Origin: Manihot esculenta
Taxonomy: Eukaryota > Streptophyta > Magnoliopsida > Malpighiales > Euphorbiaceae
Assembly: GCF_001659605.2 (NCBI RefSeq)
Contig: NC_035178.2
Coordinates: 32,877,127 to 32,941,126 of the forward strand
Length of the DNA stretch: 64,000 nucleotides
Reading direction: 5' to 3'
Shown: piece after piece, positions 24,127 through 35,223 of the stretch
Numbering within the stretch: the first letter of the stretch is position 1
Layout of the letters: the number at the start of each line of letters is the position of its first letter
The notes under the pieces: model-generated
What the model saw: only the letters and a program-made list of their open reading frames with translations
Databases searched by the model: none
Told to the model about the DNA's origin: nothing
Position numbers and translations under genes: made by a program

Positions 24127-25310
24127 TGTAATACCCGGTTAGATTCCGGCATCGGAATCCCTACCTTCCGGCGGAATCTCCGTTTGAATCAGGAATTCTG
24201 AAGATGCCAGAGGCTTCTAGAGGGGTAAAATGTGTTTTCTAAAATGTTTTTACTGATTTCATGGTTTTAAATGGAAAAGAATTGAGTTTTGAAAAGAAAA
24301 GACCAAGGAGGCATTTGCCAAGTTCGGCTGCCGAACATGGGAAGGTTTCAGGAGCGCTTTTGGCCTCCGAAAGCTTTGTTTGAACGAACCAAGGTTCGGC
24401 CGCCGAACCTTAAGTTCGACCGCCGAACATGCATGAGTTTAGGGGGCACGTTAGGCTGCCGAAGGTCGTTGACCAGGCCACCTATAAAGAGCCCTCAGAT
24501 TGGAAATGGGCGAGTTTTCTCCCCATTCTCGAGCTCAGGTGAGTTTTTGTACTCCTTTGGTCGTTTTCATGCTTTCTCTACCCATCCCTCAAGTTTTTCA
24601 TGATTTCTACCCTTGTTTTGAAGTTTTGAAGCTTAAGTAGGAGTTTTGGGAGCTTGGAGACTGTTGGAGCTTGGATCCTCCACACCTCCGAGTTAGGGAT
24701 CGCACCACCCCTCGATCTTCAAGAGGTAAGTGTAGATCCTTGCTTTCCTTGCGTTTTAATGAAGTTTTAAGTAAGTTTATTGATGTTTTGATGGTTGAGT
24801 ATGGGTAGATATGCATGTTTAGGCTTATGTGGATTTTATGCCCAATGTATGTTATGTGATATTTGTGTTGAGGAGTTTATGTTAGTTTATGCTCCTTTAT
24901 GCATGTGGGAGAGTGTATACATGATTGGGAAAGAGCAAGTGAGGTTTTGAGTAGTTTTGATGGTTTTGGCTTATGTGGGTCATAAGCTCTTTATGTATGC
25001 TTTATGATGTTCTTTGTGGGAGTTTAAGCTTGTTTAAGCTCCTTTGTGCATGGTTAAGGGTTTACGCATGTTTTTAAGAGGTTGGGTGCTTGTTTTGGGG
25101 TGTTTGGAAGGTTTGGGAGGCTTGTATGCATGAGAGGCTGAGTTCTGGACGAACTTAGGTTCGGCCGCCGAAGGTAGTTTCGGCCGCCGAACCTGCCTGT
25201 GGATGCATGGTTTGGCCGCCTAACCTTGCCCCCGAAAGTTGTGTTTCGGATCTGGAGCAGACTTTCGGCCGCCGAAGGTGATGTTCGGCCGCCGAAAATG
25301 CCTGATTTTC
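24127..25310 (+). repeat. T2 3' LTR, truncated
   Basis: Starts TGTAATACCCGGTTAGATTC and follows the T2 5' LTR closely. Relative to that LTR it lacks one 20-bp palindrome unit near 24317 and has one extra 20-bp unit at about 24408-24427. It stops within the second palindrome cluster, where the strand orientation of the LTR sequence flips. Confidence 0.8.
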
Positions 25311-26631
25311 GGAACCTACACAGGTGCTAGCTCTAACAAGACACTGAAGCAGCTGACTCACTGCTGGGGTCCTCGGTTCCTCGGGTCCGAACCTACACAG
25401 GTGGACTCAAATGAGGGACCAAACATACATGAACATGACTCTAAACATCTCCCCAAAAACCCCCTAAAATACCTTAAAACAATCATAGAAATCATGCAAA
25501 GAAAGGCTGAACAGGGCACTTTCGGCGGCAGGTTCTGCAGCCGAAAGTCCCTCTAGAGCCGAAACTCAGCCACTTTCGGCGGCACCTTCGGCGGCCAAAA
25601 GTCCCTTCCAGAGACGAAACTCATGCATGTTCGGCGGCACCTTCGGCGGCCGAAACTCCCTTCCAGAGCCGAAAGTCCACTTTCGGGGGCAGGGTTCGGC
25701 AGCCAAAGGCTTGCCTCCACAGGCAAGTTCGGCGGCCGAAAGTCCCTTCGGCTGCCAAACTTGAGTTCTTCCAAAGTGGCAGAACTCAGCCAAACATTGC
25801 ACATTTTCCTCCCAAACCATTCAAGCATGCATTTACCTATTCTACAACAAGCATACACAAGCAAATAAGCATTTAGGGGTCTCAAACTAACCTAAACCCC
25901 AACACAAATACATCAAACAACATACATTACTCATAAACTCAACATTAACCCTAACATGCAATCAACTAACTTACATATGCATTTCTACCCCATAAACTTC
26001 ATAAAACTTATTTAAGACATACAAGAAAGGTAGGATCTAGGCTTACCTCTTAAAGATCGAGAGGAAAGACGATCTAACTTGGAGATGGGAGAAATCTAGC
26101 TCCTTGGACCTCCAAGCTCCAAAAGTTGCTCTAAGCTTCAAAAATCTTCGAAACCAAGTTAAAACTTGTTAAAACTAGAAAGATTTGAGGAAGAACATCA
26201 AAACTAACCATAGGAGAGCATGGACTCACCGTTGGCCGAAAATAGGGGAGAAAGCTCGCCCGTTTTCGGCCATGGGGCCTATTATAGGGGCTAGCCAGAC
26301 CACCTTCGGAAGCCTAAAGTGCCTCCAAAACTCATGCAAGTTCGGCGGCCGAACATGAGGTTCGGCGGCCGAACCTGGGCCACTTTCAAGAGCCTAACTT
26401 GCCCCCCTAAACTATCCCATGTTCGGCGGCCGAACTTGAGGTTCGGCGGCCGAACCTGGAAATGCCTCCATGGTCTTTTTCATTCAAAACTCAGTTTCTT
26501 TCTTACTTAAAATCATCAAATACATTAAAACATTTTATAAAAACACGATTTTGCCTTTCTAGAGGTTTCCGATATCCGAGATTCCACTGAACGGTAGGAA
26601 TTCTAATACCGGAGTCTAGCCGGGTATTACA
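25311..26631 (-). repeat. T3 3' LTR, right piece
   Basis: Minus-orientation LTR ending CCGGGTATTACA. A 15-base repeat, GAACCTACACAGGTG, occurs at the junction (25311-25325) and again at 25389-25403, so the join to T2 is rearranged. Palindrome pairs start at 26341/26361 and 26422/26442, each exactly 20 bp apart. A TATA-like block lies at about 26279-26286 on the minus strand. Confidence 0.8.
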
Positions 26632-26668
26632 TTCTTCCCCTCTTAAGAACATTCGTCCCCAAATGTTC
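26632..26668 (-). promoter_or_regulatory. T3 polypurine tract and hairpin
   Basis: The minus strand shows TTAAGAGGGGAAGAA next to the 3' LTR. The adjacent GAACATTCG hairpin (26647-26668) has one substitution in its second arm. Confidence 0.7.
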
Positions 26669-26731
26669 CTCAAACTAGCACATGCATAGCATAAAACATA
26701 AACATACATACAAAAACACATAATACTAACC

Positions 26732-27561
26732 TTAGAAGAGATGAGGATACTGCTGGAGCTTGGACTCCCGTGTCTCCCAGGTACACTCCTCGATGTTGTG
26801 GTGATTCCAAAGGACTTTCACCATCGGGATTTCCTTGTTTCTTAACTTTCTGATCTGGGTGTCTAGGATCCGTATTGGCTGCTCAACGTAGGTGAGATCT
26901 TCTTGGATCTCCATATCAGGTTTGCTAAGAACCTTGCCCGGATCTGACACAAATTTCCTCAACATGGAAACATGGAAAACCGGATGGATTCTTTCCATAG
27001 AAGTAGGCAAGTCCAACTTGTACGATACATTCCCAATCTTTTGCAAGATTTCAAAGGGTCTGATATATCGTGGAGCTAGCTTACCTTTCTTCCCGAACCG
27101 AATCACCCTTTCATCGGAGACACTTTGAGCAATACCAAATCCCCCTCCTGAAACTCTACTTGCCTTCTGCGGATATCTGCATAACTCTTTTGTCTGCTCA
27201 CGGCAGTCTTGATCCTTTCTCTGATTATGGGCACTACTCTGCTGGTAATCTCTACTAGCTCAGGCCCTGCCAAGGCCCTTTCCCCAACTTCTTCCCAGCA
27301 GACAGGTGACCTGCACTTCCTTCCATACAAGGCCTCATATGGAGCCATCCCTATGTTAGCATGATAGCTGTTATTGTAGGCAAACTCCACCAAGGGTAGA
27401 TGTTGCCTCCAAGAACCGCCAAAATCTAGCACACACATTCTGAGCATATCTTCTATTGTTTGGATGGTCCTTTCTGATTGTCCGTCCGTCTGAGGATGGA
27501 AAGCAGTGCTGAAGTCTAGCCTGGTACCCATAGCACTCTGCAGACTCCGCCAAAACCTGGA
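26732..27561 (-). pseudogene. T3 integrase end and chromodomain
   Basis: Continues the T3 integrase from the second catalytic region ([14 protein letters not shown]) to a chromodomain with V-K-V-L-W-N-H-H and E-C-T-W-E, ending at a stop at 26732. A single-base frameshift at about 27105 breaks it between the S-P-M-K-G and F-G-K-K-G-K segments. The 5' half of integrase lies beyond the solo LTR inserted at 27562. Confidence 0.85.
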
Positions 27562-29748
27562 TGTAATACCCGGTTAGATTCAAACATCGGAATTCCTACT
27601 GTCCGGTGGAATTCGAGGATGTCAGAGGTCTCTAGAAGGGTAAGAGAAAGTTTTCTAAAATGTTTTCAAGTGTTTTAAAGGTTTAGAATGGAAAAGGATT
27701 GAGCTTTGAAGAGAAAAGGCCAAGGAGGCATTTTTCCATGTTCGGCCGCTGAAGGTAAAGTTCGGCCGCCAAAAGTGCCCTGGATTCGACCCCCGAAAGC
27801 AATGTTCGGCCACCGAACGTTGCATGGTTTCGCATGCAGTTTCGGCTGCCGAAGCTGAGGCGGTTGTTCATCTATATAGGGCACCGAGTCCAGAAACAGA
27901 GAGGAGGTTTCGTCTCTCCTTCTGGCAGGTGAGTTCTTGATCTCCTTGGATTGTTTTCATGGTTTTTCTTCTAATCTTTCAAAGTTAAACAAGTTTTAAG
28001 TAAGTTTTATGTGTTTTTGAAGAGTTTGAAAGCTTGGAGAAGTTTGGAGCTTGAATCTCCATATCTTTGAGGTTGGATCACACCAGCCTTTGTTCTTCAA
28101 GAGGTAAATGGAGATCCTTGGTGTTTATACTGTTTTCTATGAGTTTTATGAAGGGAAAGGGAGTTAATGCTTGAGTTTGCATGAGTTGTGCATATTAGGG
28201 TGTATGGACCCTTTGTGCTTTATGTTTGTTTGTTGAGCTTGTTTGTTGGCGTTTAAGGGGTCTTAAGCTCCTATATGCTTGTTGTAGGAGTTATGAAGGA
28301 GTTAGAGAGGGTAAGTGCATGTTGGGAAGGCTTGGAAGGTGTGGGAGGCGTGTTTATGCACGAAGCTGAGTTCTGGATGAACTCAGGTTCGGCAGCCGAA
28401 GGAGGATTCGGCCGCCGAACATGCCCGACTTTCGTCTCTGGAGGAGACATTCGACCGCCGAAGGTGCCCTGTCCAGCCTTCCTTTGCTTGTTTTGCATGC
28501 ATGTTTTGAGGTGTTCTAGAGGGGTTTTGGGGAGTTGTTTATCAGTTGTATAGCGTAGGTTTTGGTGCCTCATTTGCGTCCTCCATTGTAGGATTGGACC
28601 CGAGGAACCGAAGAGTTTAGCAGTAGTAGCTGCTTCAGAGTTAGAGTTGGCCCAGAGCTAGCCACTGCTTGGCTACAGGTGAGTGGAACTAAACTTGATG
28701 TTTTAAATTCAGAAAGGACACACTTCTCGCATGATCCATGCATCATAAAATGCCATGTTTTTGTATTAGGTTGTGTTGCATTCGATTCACGAATATGATG
28801 CATTGCATAAGATGATATTTGTATGGATGAATGTTGGATGATCCTTAGCCCTTGATAGAGATCAGATACAGAGTTATGGCGTGTGGTAGCCATACCAGGT
28901 CGCTCCTGGATAGTCCAGGTCGCTCCTGGTACTATGAGTTAGACAGACAGCCTGTCAGATCAGAGATAAGAGTAGTCCAGGTGAGGCCTAATCGCCCCTG
29001 GCGCAGTTGGACATACTACTATGTATGTAGAGGGCTATGGTGACAAGTTCATCCTTGAGCTGATATGTTTGTGATGTGATGCATTTCATGAAAGCATGTA
29101 ATTAATGAACTGTTTTACTGTTCCTCCTCACTGGGCTCTAGCGCTTATCCCACTCCCTTAACCCCAGTTTTGCAGGTTCTGAGATAGCTATGGGAAGACA
29201 GAGTCAGCAAAAGTAAAGAGGAAAGATATGCATGAATGTATGTTTGTAATAGAATAGTGGACATGATGTAATTAAAAGATTAGTTGTAATGTAATGTATA
29301 GATATGTACTGTCATATACTGGATAGACTTGTGCTTTCCCTAGTGTCATTGCTATAGTGTGATGTATGATTAATCCCTTGTACATGAATCCTGTTTTACG
29401 TTTCTTGATGAGAAATGTGTGAGTTAGGCTTAATGTATGGCTTCAATGAGATACCAGTGGGATGTGTTACAGATTAAAAGGGTTTCAATCCCTTGAACCA
29501 CAGCAGATAGTAGTCCCTGGTATAGGCCCTGAGGGCCATTTCAGATTAACATATCTGAGTAGCAGTAGTTAAGCCTACAGAGTTTTACAGGATTGTTGAG
29601 TCGTTTTGTCTCATGTATGGGATTTATCTGGTACACAGAGAGTATAGTCGGCTTGCTACGGGTCCCGGCGGCCTTAAGCCGATCTGGATCCTAGTGCCAG
29701 TGATGGTTCGGGCCGTTACAGAGGGGTACCGGTTTTCGGGTCGTTACA
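27562..29748 (+). mobile_element. Solo LTR of the Tekay-like family inserted in T3 integrase
   Basis: Runs TGTAATACCCGG to CGGGTCGTTACA, 2187 bp, with the perfect target duplication CTGGA on both sides (27557-27561 and 29749-29753). The T3 integrase reading continues across it. It is a diverged subfamily, with a TATA-like TCTATATAGG near 27871 and fewer palindromes. The terminal CCGTTACA is present twice, at about 29713-29720 and at the true end. A solo LTR of this kind forms by recombination between the two LTRs of one element. Confidence 0.92.
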
Positions 29749-29753
29749 CTGGA

Positions 29754-31076
29754 GGTGAACTGGGGTCCTCTATCAGACACTATTGAAATAGGAGCCCCAT
29801 GCAACCTGACCACTTCATCAACAAGCACCTGCGCCAACTTATCCACAGAATAGCCACTCCTGACAGGGATGAAGTGAGCATATTTGGTCAGTCTATCCAC
29901 AATCACCCATATGGAGTCCAATCTATTGGACGTCGCCGGTAACCCCACCACGAAGTCCATAGCTATATTCTCCCATTTCCACTCTGGAATAGGTAGTGGG
30001 TTAAGCATCCCAGCCGGCTTCTGATGTTCCAGCTTCACCCTCTAACATACTTTGCAGGCTGACATGAACTGTGCCACTTCTCTTTTCATGGCTGGCCACC
30101 AATAAACTCTCTTCAGAACTTGATACATCTTGGTGGCTCCAGGGTGAACACTGTATCTGGCATTATGAGCTTCCCTCATAATGTCTCCCTTCAGACCCAC
30201 GTCATCTGGTACACACAATCTATACCCATAGCGGAGGATCCCCTTGCTGTCAAATCTGAACTCTTCGCTCTTGCCTGACTGAACAGTCCTGGCAATCTTC
30301 ACTAACTCTGGGTCCTCATGCTGTTTCTGAGCCACCTGCTCCAGAAACACAGGTGTCACTCTCATCTGGGCTATCAAAGCACCTGTACCAGACAACTCCA
30401 ACTGCAGCACTTCATTAATGAGTTTATAGAACTCTCTCACCACTGGTCTCCTCTCTGCTGTGATATGGGACAAACTGCCAAGTGATTTCCGGCTTAGGGC
30501 GTCTGCCACAACATTCGCCTTACCCGGATGGTACTGAATCTTGCAATCATAGTCACTAAGCAGTTCTACCCATCTTCTCTGCCTCAGGTTCAACTCTCTC
30601 TGACTCAGGATGTACTGCAGGCTTTTATGATCTGTGAAGATCTCACATTTAACCCCATAAAGGTAATGCCTCCACATCTTGAGTGCAAAGATTACTGCTG
30701 CCATCTTTAGTGCAAAGATTACTGCTGCCATCTTTAGGTCATGTGTAGGGTAATTCAACTCGTGCTTCTTCAACTGCCTAGAAGCATAAACAATCACCCT
30801 TTCATTCTGCATCAGCTCACAACCCAGTCCCACTCGGGACGCATCACAATACACTATGAAGTCTTCATCACTAGTTGGCAGAGCCAACACCGGTGCCGAC
30901 GTCAACCTCTTCTTTAGCTCTTCAAAGCTCTCTTCACACTGGTCAGTCCACACAAACCTCTAATTCTTCTTAGTCAACCTGGTCATAGGAGCTGCAATCT
31001 TAGAGAAGTCCTGAACGAACCTCCTGTAGTAACCTGCTAAACCCAAAAAGCTCTTGATCTCTGTCACTGTAGTGGG
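29754..31076 (-). pseudogene. T3 pol middle: RT end, RNase H, integrase N-terminal half
   Basis: Three nonsense codons stand where T1 or its relatives have Gln or Arg: 31077-31079 (bounding the upstream part), 30960-30962 and 30042-30044. RNase H has an in-frame 27-bp tandem duplication, so M-A-A-V-I-F-A-L-K appears twice (about 30696-30750). The integrase zinc finger keeps both His residues (E-A-H-N-A-R-Y-S-V-H-P) and the two Cys, unlike T1. Confidence 0.85.
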
Positions 31077-33929
31077 TCAAGGCCAGTTAGCTACAGCTTT
31101 CACCTTCTTGGGGTCTACTTCTATTCCATTTTCTAACACAACATGCCCCAAGAATGAGATGCTCCTCAACCAGAACTCACACTTGGAGAACTTAGCATAC
31201 AAGCCGTGTTCTCTCAAGGTCTGCAAGACTAACCTCAGATGATGGGCATGCTCCTCTGCATTCCTGGAATACACTAAGATATCATCTATGAAGACAATAA
31301 CAAAGTGATCCAGATACTGACTGAAAACTCTGTTCATGAGGTCCATGAATGCTGCAGGGGCATTGGTTAACCCGAACGGCATCACAAAGAACTCATAGTG
31401 CCCATATCTGGTTCTGAACGCCGTCTTCGGCACATCCTCTTCTCTTATCCTCAGCTGGTGGTACCCGGATCTCAGATCTATCTTGGAGAAACACTTTGCT
31501 CCTGCTAACTGGTCAAATAGATTGTCGATCCTCGGCAACGGGTACTTATTCTTGGTAGTGACCTTGTTCAATTGTCTGTAGTCGATACAAAGTCTAAGGG
31601 ATCCATCCTTCTTTTTCACAAAAAAAACTGGAGCACCCCAAGGCGAGGTACTCGGTCGAATGAAGCCCTTATCTACCAACTCTTGCAACTGCTCCTTAAG
31701 CTCCTTCAATTCAGCTGGTGCCATCCTGTAGGGAGGGATAGAGATCGGTCTGGTTCCAGGCATCAACTCTATTTCAAACTCTATCTCCCTAGCAGGTGGT
31801 AAACCTGGCAGCTCGTCTGGGAAGACATATAAAAACTCTCTGACCACGGGCACTGAGGCGGGCTCTCTGACATGACTATCCAGCTCTCTCACCTGAGCTA
31901 GAAAACCCTGACAACCCCTCCTGAGCAACCTACGAGCCTGTAGGGCTAATATCAAACCTCTAGGTGTACCCCTCCAGTCTCCTCTGAAGACAACCTCTGA
32001 CCAATCCTGTCCTCTGAACCTGACTACCTTGTCTCTGCAGTCCAAAGTAGCACCATGGGTAGATAGCCAATCCATCCCTAGAATGACGTCAAAATCTATC
32101 AAATCTAGAACCACAAGATCGGCTGAAAGGCATCTCCCCTCAACAAAAACTAGACTATACTGGCAGACTGACTCTGCCACTGACGGGTCACGCTTGGGTC
32201 CACTGACCCATAGGGGACACTCTAACCCAGAGACCATCAAACCCAACCTCTCGACGGCCCTCGGAGAAATGAAAGAATGAGATGCACCAGGGTCCATTAA
32301 GGCATAAACATCTGAACAACCAATGATGAGATTACCTGACACCACGGTGTTTGATGCATTCGCCTCTTGCTGTGTCATAGTGAAGATCCGTGCTGGAGCT
32401 GATGCACCTTCATTCTTGAAACCCGCTGAAGAAGAGGCTGCCCCTCTCCCTCGGCCTCTGCCACTGGCCTGAGTCTCGGCTGGAGCTGCTGGCTGAGCCA
32501 CACTACCCGAAGCTTTCTGCTGGGACTGTGCCACAAAAGCTGCTTTAGGACATTCCCGTGCCATGTGTCCCTCCTGCCCACATCTGAAGTAAGCTGTCAT
32601 CCCAAACTGACATACTCCTTTGTGCGGCTTCCCACACTTCATACGTACTGCATTATCTGCACCTGAGCTCGAGCCACTTCCTAATCCTAGACCCGACTTG
32701 ATCTTATTCCAGAACTTATTCTTCTTTGACTTTTTGGTGGTACTGCTCCACCTATTACTGCCTGAACTGAAAGAAGAAGAGTCTAACCTTCCCCCACCTG
32801 GGGTCTTGGAACCAGAAGACTGTGCCACTGACTGCTTAACTTTTCCTTCGATTATTGCACTAGCCTCCATTCTCCGGGCCATATCCATTATGGCATGAAA
32901 ACTCTCCCTCTCTGCTGACTGGATCAAGGAGGAATATCTGGAATGAAGCCTCATGATATACCTCCTAGCCTTCTTCTGATCTGTGTCCAGATTTTGCCCG
33001 GCAAACGGCAACAGCTCCAAAAACTTATCAGTGTACTCATCCACACTCATCTCCTCTGTCTGCCTCAACTGCTCAAATTCAATCATCTTCAACTCCCTTG
33101 AACTATCAGGGAAAGCCCATCCAGCAAACTCATTAGCAAACTCTTCCCATGAAAGACTATCCACCCTCGGGTTCACATAATTTTTAAACCACTCTCGCGC
33201 CTTCTTGCACTTCAGTGTGAATCCAGCCATCTGAATGGCTCTACTATCATCAGCTCCCAACTCATCTGTAATCATCTTGACCGTCTTGAGGTACTCAAAC
33301 GGGTCATCCCCTATTTCATACTTAGGAGCGTTCAACTTCAAATAGTCAGTCATCTTGACCTTGCTCCCTCCAGACGAGCTAGGTTTAGGTACCTGGGTTT
33401 CTGGGACCATAGGTTCTGCTGGTAGTGGAGGAGGTGCAACATCCCCTGGGTTAGAGTTAGTTGTACCTGGATAAAAGGATGGGGGTGGGTACATAGGGTA
33501 CTGTGGGTATGGTGGGTAGAAAGGTGGGTATGGCATGTGAGAGTGATAAGGGTTAAAGCTAGGGTAATCCGATGTACCTCCCATCGAATACCCGGGGTTC
33601 TGAGAAAAGGGTGGGTATTGGGGTGGCTGAACAAACCCCGAGGCCTGAGTGCCTCCTTGAGACTCTCCCATTCCCTCTTCTGACATGCTCACTCCAAGAC
33701 TGCCATCCCTCCTCTGATCCACATCCATATCATCCCCCACATCTGCTGACACTCCACCTTGAACTGTTCCCCTTCTGCTCACATCAAAAGACCTTCTAGG
33801 GTCCCTTGATGCTCTCTCCCTGCTAGATCTGCAAGACATTGCCCTAGGCAATGCAGGAGGACGGGCATCTGTGCCCTCACTTTCCGGTGGGACTCCAGTC
33901 AATCGTGCAGATCGACGAGTTCCTCTCAT
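31077..33929 (-). CDS. T3 gag-protease-RT reading frame, truncated by a stop in RT
   Basis: One unbroken frame from the Met of M-R-G-T-R-R. Order: basic N-terminus; Pro/Tyr-rich stretch (Y-P-P-F-Y-P-P); capsid-like Gag domain; CCHC-type knuckle reading [14 protein letters not shown], with the first Cys changed to Tyr; protease D-P-G-A-S; RT with Y-R-Q-L-N-K and the F-I-D-D-I catalytic box. It ends at TGA 31077-31079 in the RT connection, where T1 has Arg. The complete gag makes it the best reference for judging the gag frameshift of T1. The element cannot be autonomous because pol is broken downstream. Confidence 0.88.
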   Translation of the reverse strand: MRGTRRSARLTGVPPESEGTDARPPALPRAMSCRSSRERASRDPRRSFDVSRRGTVQGGVSADVGDDMDVDQRRDGSLGVSMSEEGMGESQGGTQASGFVQPPQYPPFSQNPGYSMGGTSDYPSFNPYHSHMPYPPFYPPYPQYPMYPPPSFYPGTTNSNPGDVAPPPLPAEPMVPETQVPKPSSSGGSKVKMTDYLKLNAPKYEIGDDPFEYLKTVKMITDELGADDSRAIQMAGFTLKCKKAREWFKNYVNPRVDSLSWEEFANEFAGWAFPDSSRELKMIEFEQLRQTEEMSVDEYTDKFLELLPFAGQNLDTDQKKARRYIMRLHSRYSSLIQSAERESFHAIMDMARRMEASAIIEGKVKQSVAQSSGSKTPGGGRLDSSSFSSGSNRWSSTTKKSKKNKFWNKIKSGLGLGSGSSSGADNAVRMKCGKPHKGVCQFGMTAYFRCGQEGHMARECPKAAFVAQSQQKASGSVAQPAAPAETQASGRGRGRGAASSSAGFKNEGASAPARIFTMTQQEANASNTVVSGNLIIGCSDVYALMDPGASHSFISPRAVERLGLMVSGLECPLWVSGPKRDPSVAESVCQYSLVFVEGRCLSADLVVLDLIDFDVILGMDWLSTHGATLDCRDKVVRFRGQDWSEVVFRGDWRGTPRGLILALQARRLLRRGCQGFLAQVRELDSHVREPASVPVVREFLYVFPDELPGLPPAREIEFEIELMPGTRPISIPPYRMAPAELKELKEQLQELVDKGFIRPSTSPWGAPVFFVKKKDGSLRLCIDYRQLNKVTTKNKYPLPRIDNLFDQLAGAKCFSKIDLRSGYHQLRIREEDVPKTAFRTRYGHYEFFVMPFGLTNAPAAFMDLMNRVFSQYLDHFVIVFIDDILVYSRNAEEHAHHLRLVLQTLREHGLYAKFSKCEFWLRSISFLGHVVLENGIEVDPKKVKAVANWP

Positions 33930-33953
33930 CCTGTTTACTGAAAAACAGCACAC

Positions 33954-34175
33954 ATCACATAAACATTAGCATCAATTGGTTCGTATGGAAACACATGAAC
34001 CCGCATCACATACATAGCATATCATTAATGCACATGCATAAGATCATGGCATTTCACATCATTATTCAAGACAGGACTCTACATCCTATCCTAGTGGACA
34101 TGATTTTTATATTGTGCTTGACCTTCCGACACTCTCTAGATCCGACCATATGAACCTAGGGCTCTGATACCAATC
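33954..34175 (-). other. T3 leader with primer-binding site
   Basis: On the minus strand, TGGTATCAGAGCCC (34159-34172) lies three bases from the LTR, complementary to initiator tRNA-Met. The rest is the untranslated leader and closely resembles that of T1. Confidence 0.85.
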
Positions 34176-34816
34176 TGTAATGACCCAGAAACCAAACCGC
34201 TACCGGCGCTAGGATCCAGATCAACTTAAGGTCGCCGGGACCCGTAGCAAGCCTAACATACATCCTGCATACCTGTTTAATCCCATACATGATCAAACAT
34301 ATACATAAACATTTTGAACTTTCTCTTTCATTCACCAAGCTTAACCTGTGCATGCACAACTCATAACCATAAACATCAAACCCTACACTGGAGCCCTCAA
34401 CAAATGCTCCAATGGGGTAACATATCATACATAAAGCCTAGTTTACATAAACATTGACAAAACATTTTATAGATCATGAACAAGGGGATTAACCAACATA
34501 CTAGGGTCAAGCATAACTCTAAATCTCAATATACATCATTACACAATACTTTACATTACATTACATTACATTGTCTTTCATGTCCACAACTAATCTATTG
34601 CATACATAAACTTCTATTCCTGCTGACCTTCTGATTCTATCCCGTACCTGCAGCCTGGGGGATTAAGGGAATGGGGTGAGCTACTAGAGCCCAGTGAGCA
34701 GAATAGTAAAACATTTAAAACATATGCTATCATGGAATGCATCACATCACAGACAAAACACATCAAGGATGAACTTGTCACCGATAGCCCACTACACATT
34801 CCAATAGTGCCAGGGG
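34176..34816 (-). repeat. T3 5' LTR, truncated
   Basis: Starts TGTAATGACCCAG and matches the T3 3' LTR piece at 9478-9749. It breaks off inside the GTGCCAGGGGC subrepeat and joins the plus-strand T4 pol fragment with only a few bases of shared sequence, so the join looks illegitimate rather than an insertion. Confidence 0.8.
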
Positions 34817-35123
34817 CAAAAGGTTGGGAATGTATCGTATAAGTTAGATTTACCTGCTTCTATGGAAAGAATTCATTTTCCACGTTTCTATGCTACGAAA
34901 GTTCGTGTCAGATCCGGGCAAGGTTCTTAGTGAGCTTGATGTAGAGATCCTAGGAGATCTCACCTATGTTGAGCAGCCAGTGCGGATCCTAGACACGCAG
35001 ATCAGAAAGTTAAGAAATAAGGAAATCTTGATGGTGAAAGTCCTTTGGAACCACCATAATATCGAAGAATGTACCTGGGAGACACGGGAGTCTATGCTCC
35101 AGCAATACCCTCATCTCTTTTAA
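34817..35123 (+). pseudogene. T4 pol end: chromodomain fragment
   Basis: Matches the last third of the integrase C-terminus and the chromodomain. It starts in the region corresponding to Q-K-I-G-N-V-S-Y-K, with an early frameshift, then is open from 34890 ([10 protein letters not shown]) through V-K-V-L-W-N-H-H to the normal stop at 35121-35123. Confidence 0.8.
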
Positions 35124-35187
35124 GGTTAGTTTTGTGTGTTTCTTTATGCTTTTATGTTTATGTTATGTCTTACATGTGCTAGTTGAG

Positions 35188-35223
35188 GAACATTCGGGGA
35201 CAAATGTTCTTAAGGGGGGAGAA
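35188..35223 (+). promoter_or_regulatory. T4 hairpin and polypurine tract
   Basis: GAACATTCG and CAAATGTTC form the same stem as in T1 with one changed base. TTAAGGGGGGAGAA then abuts the LTR. Confidence 0.7.
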
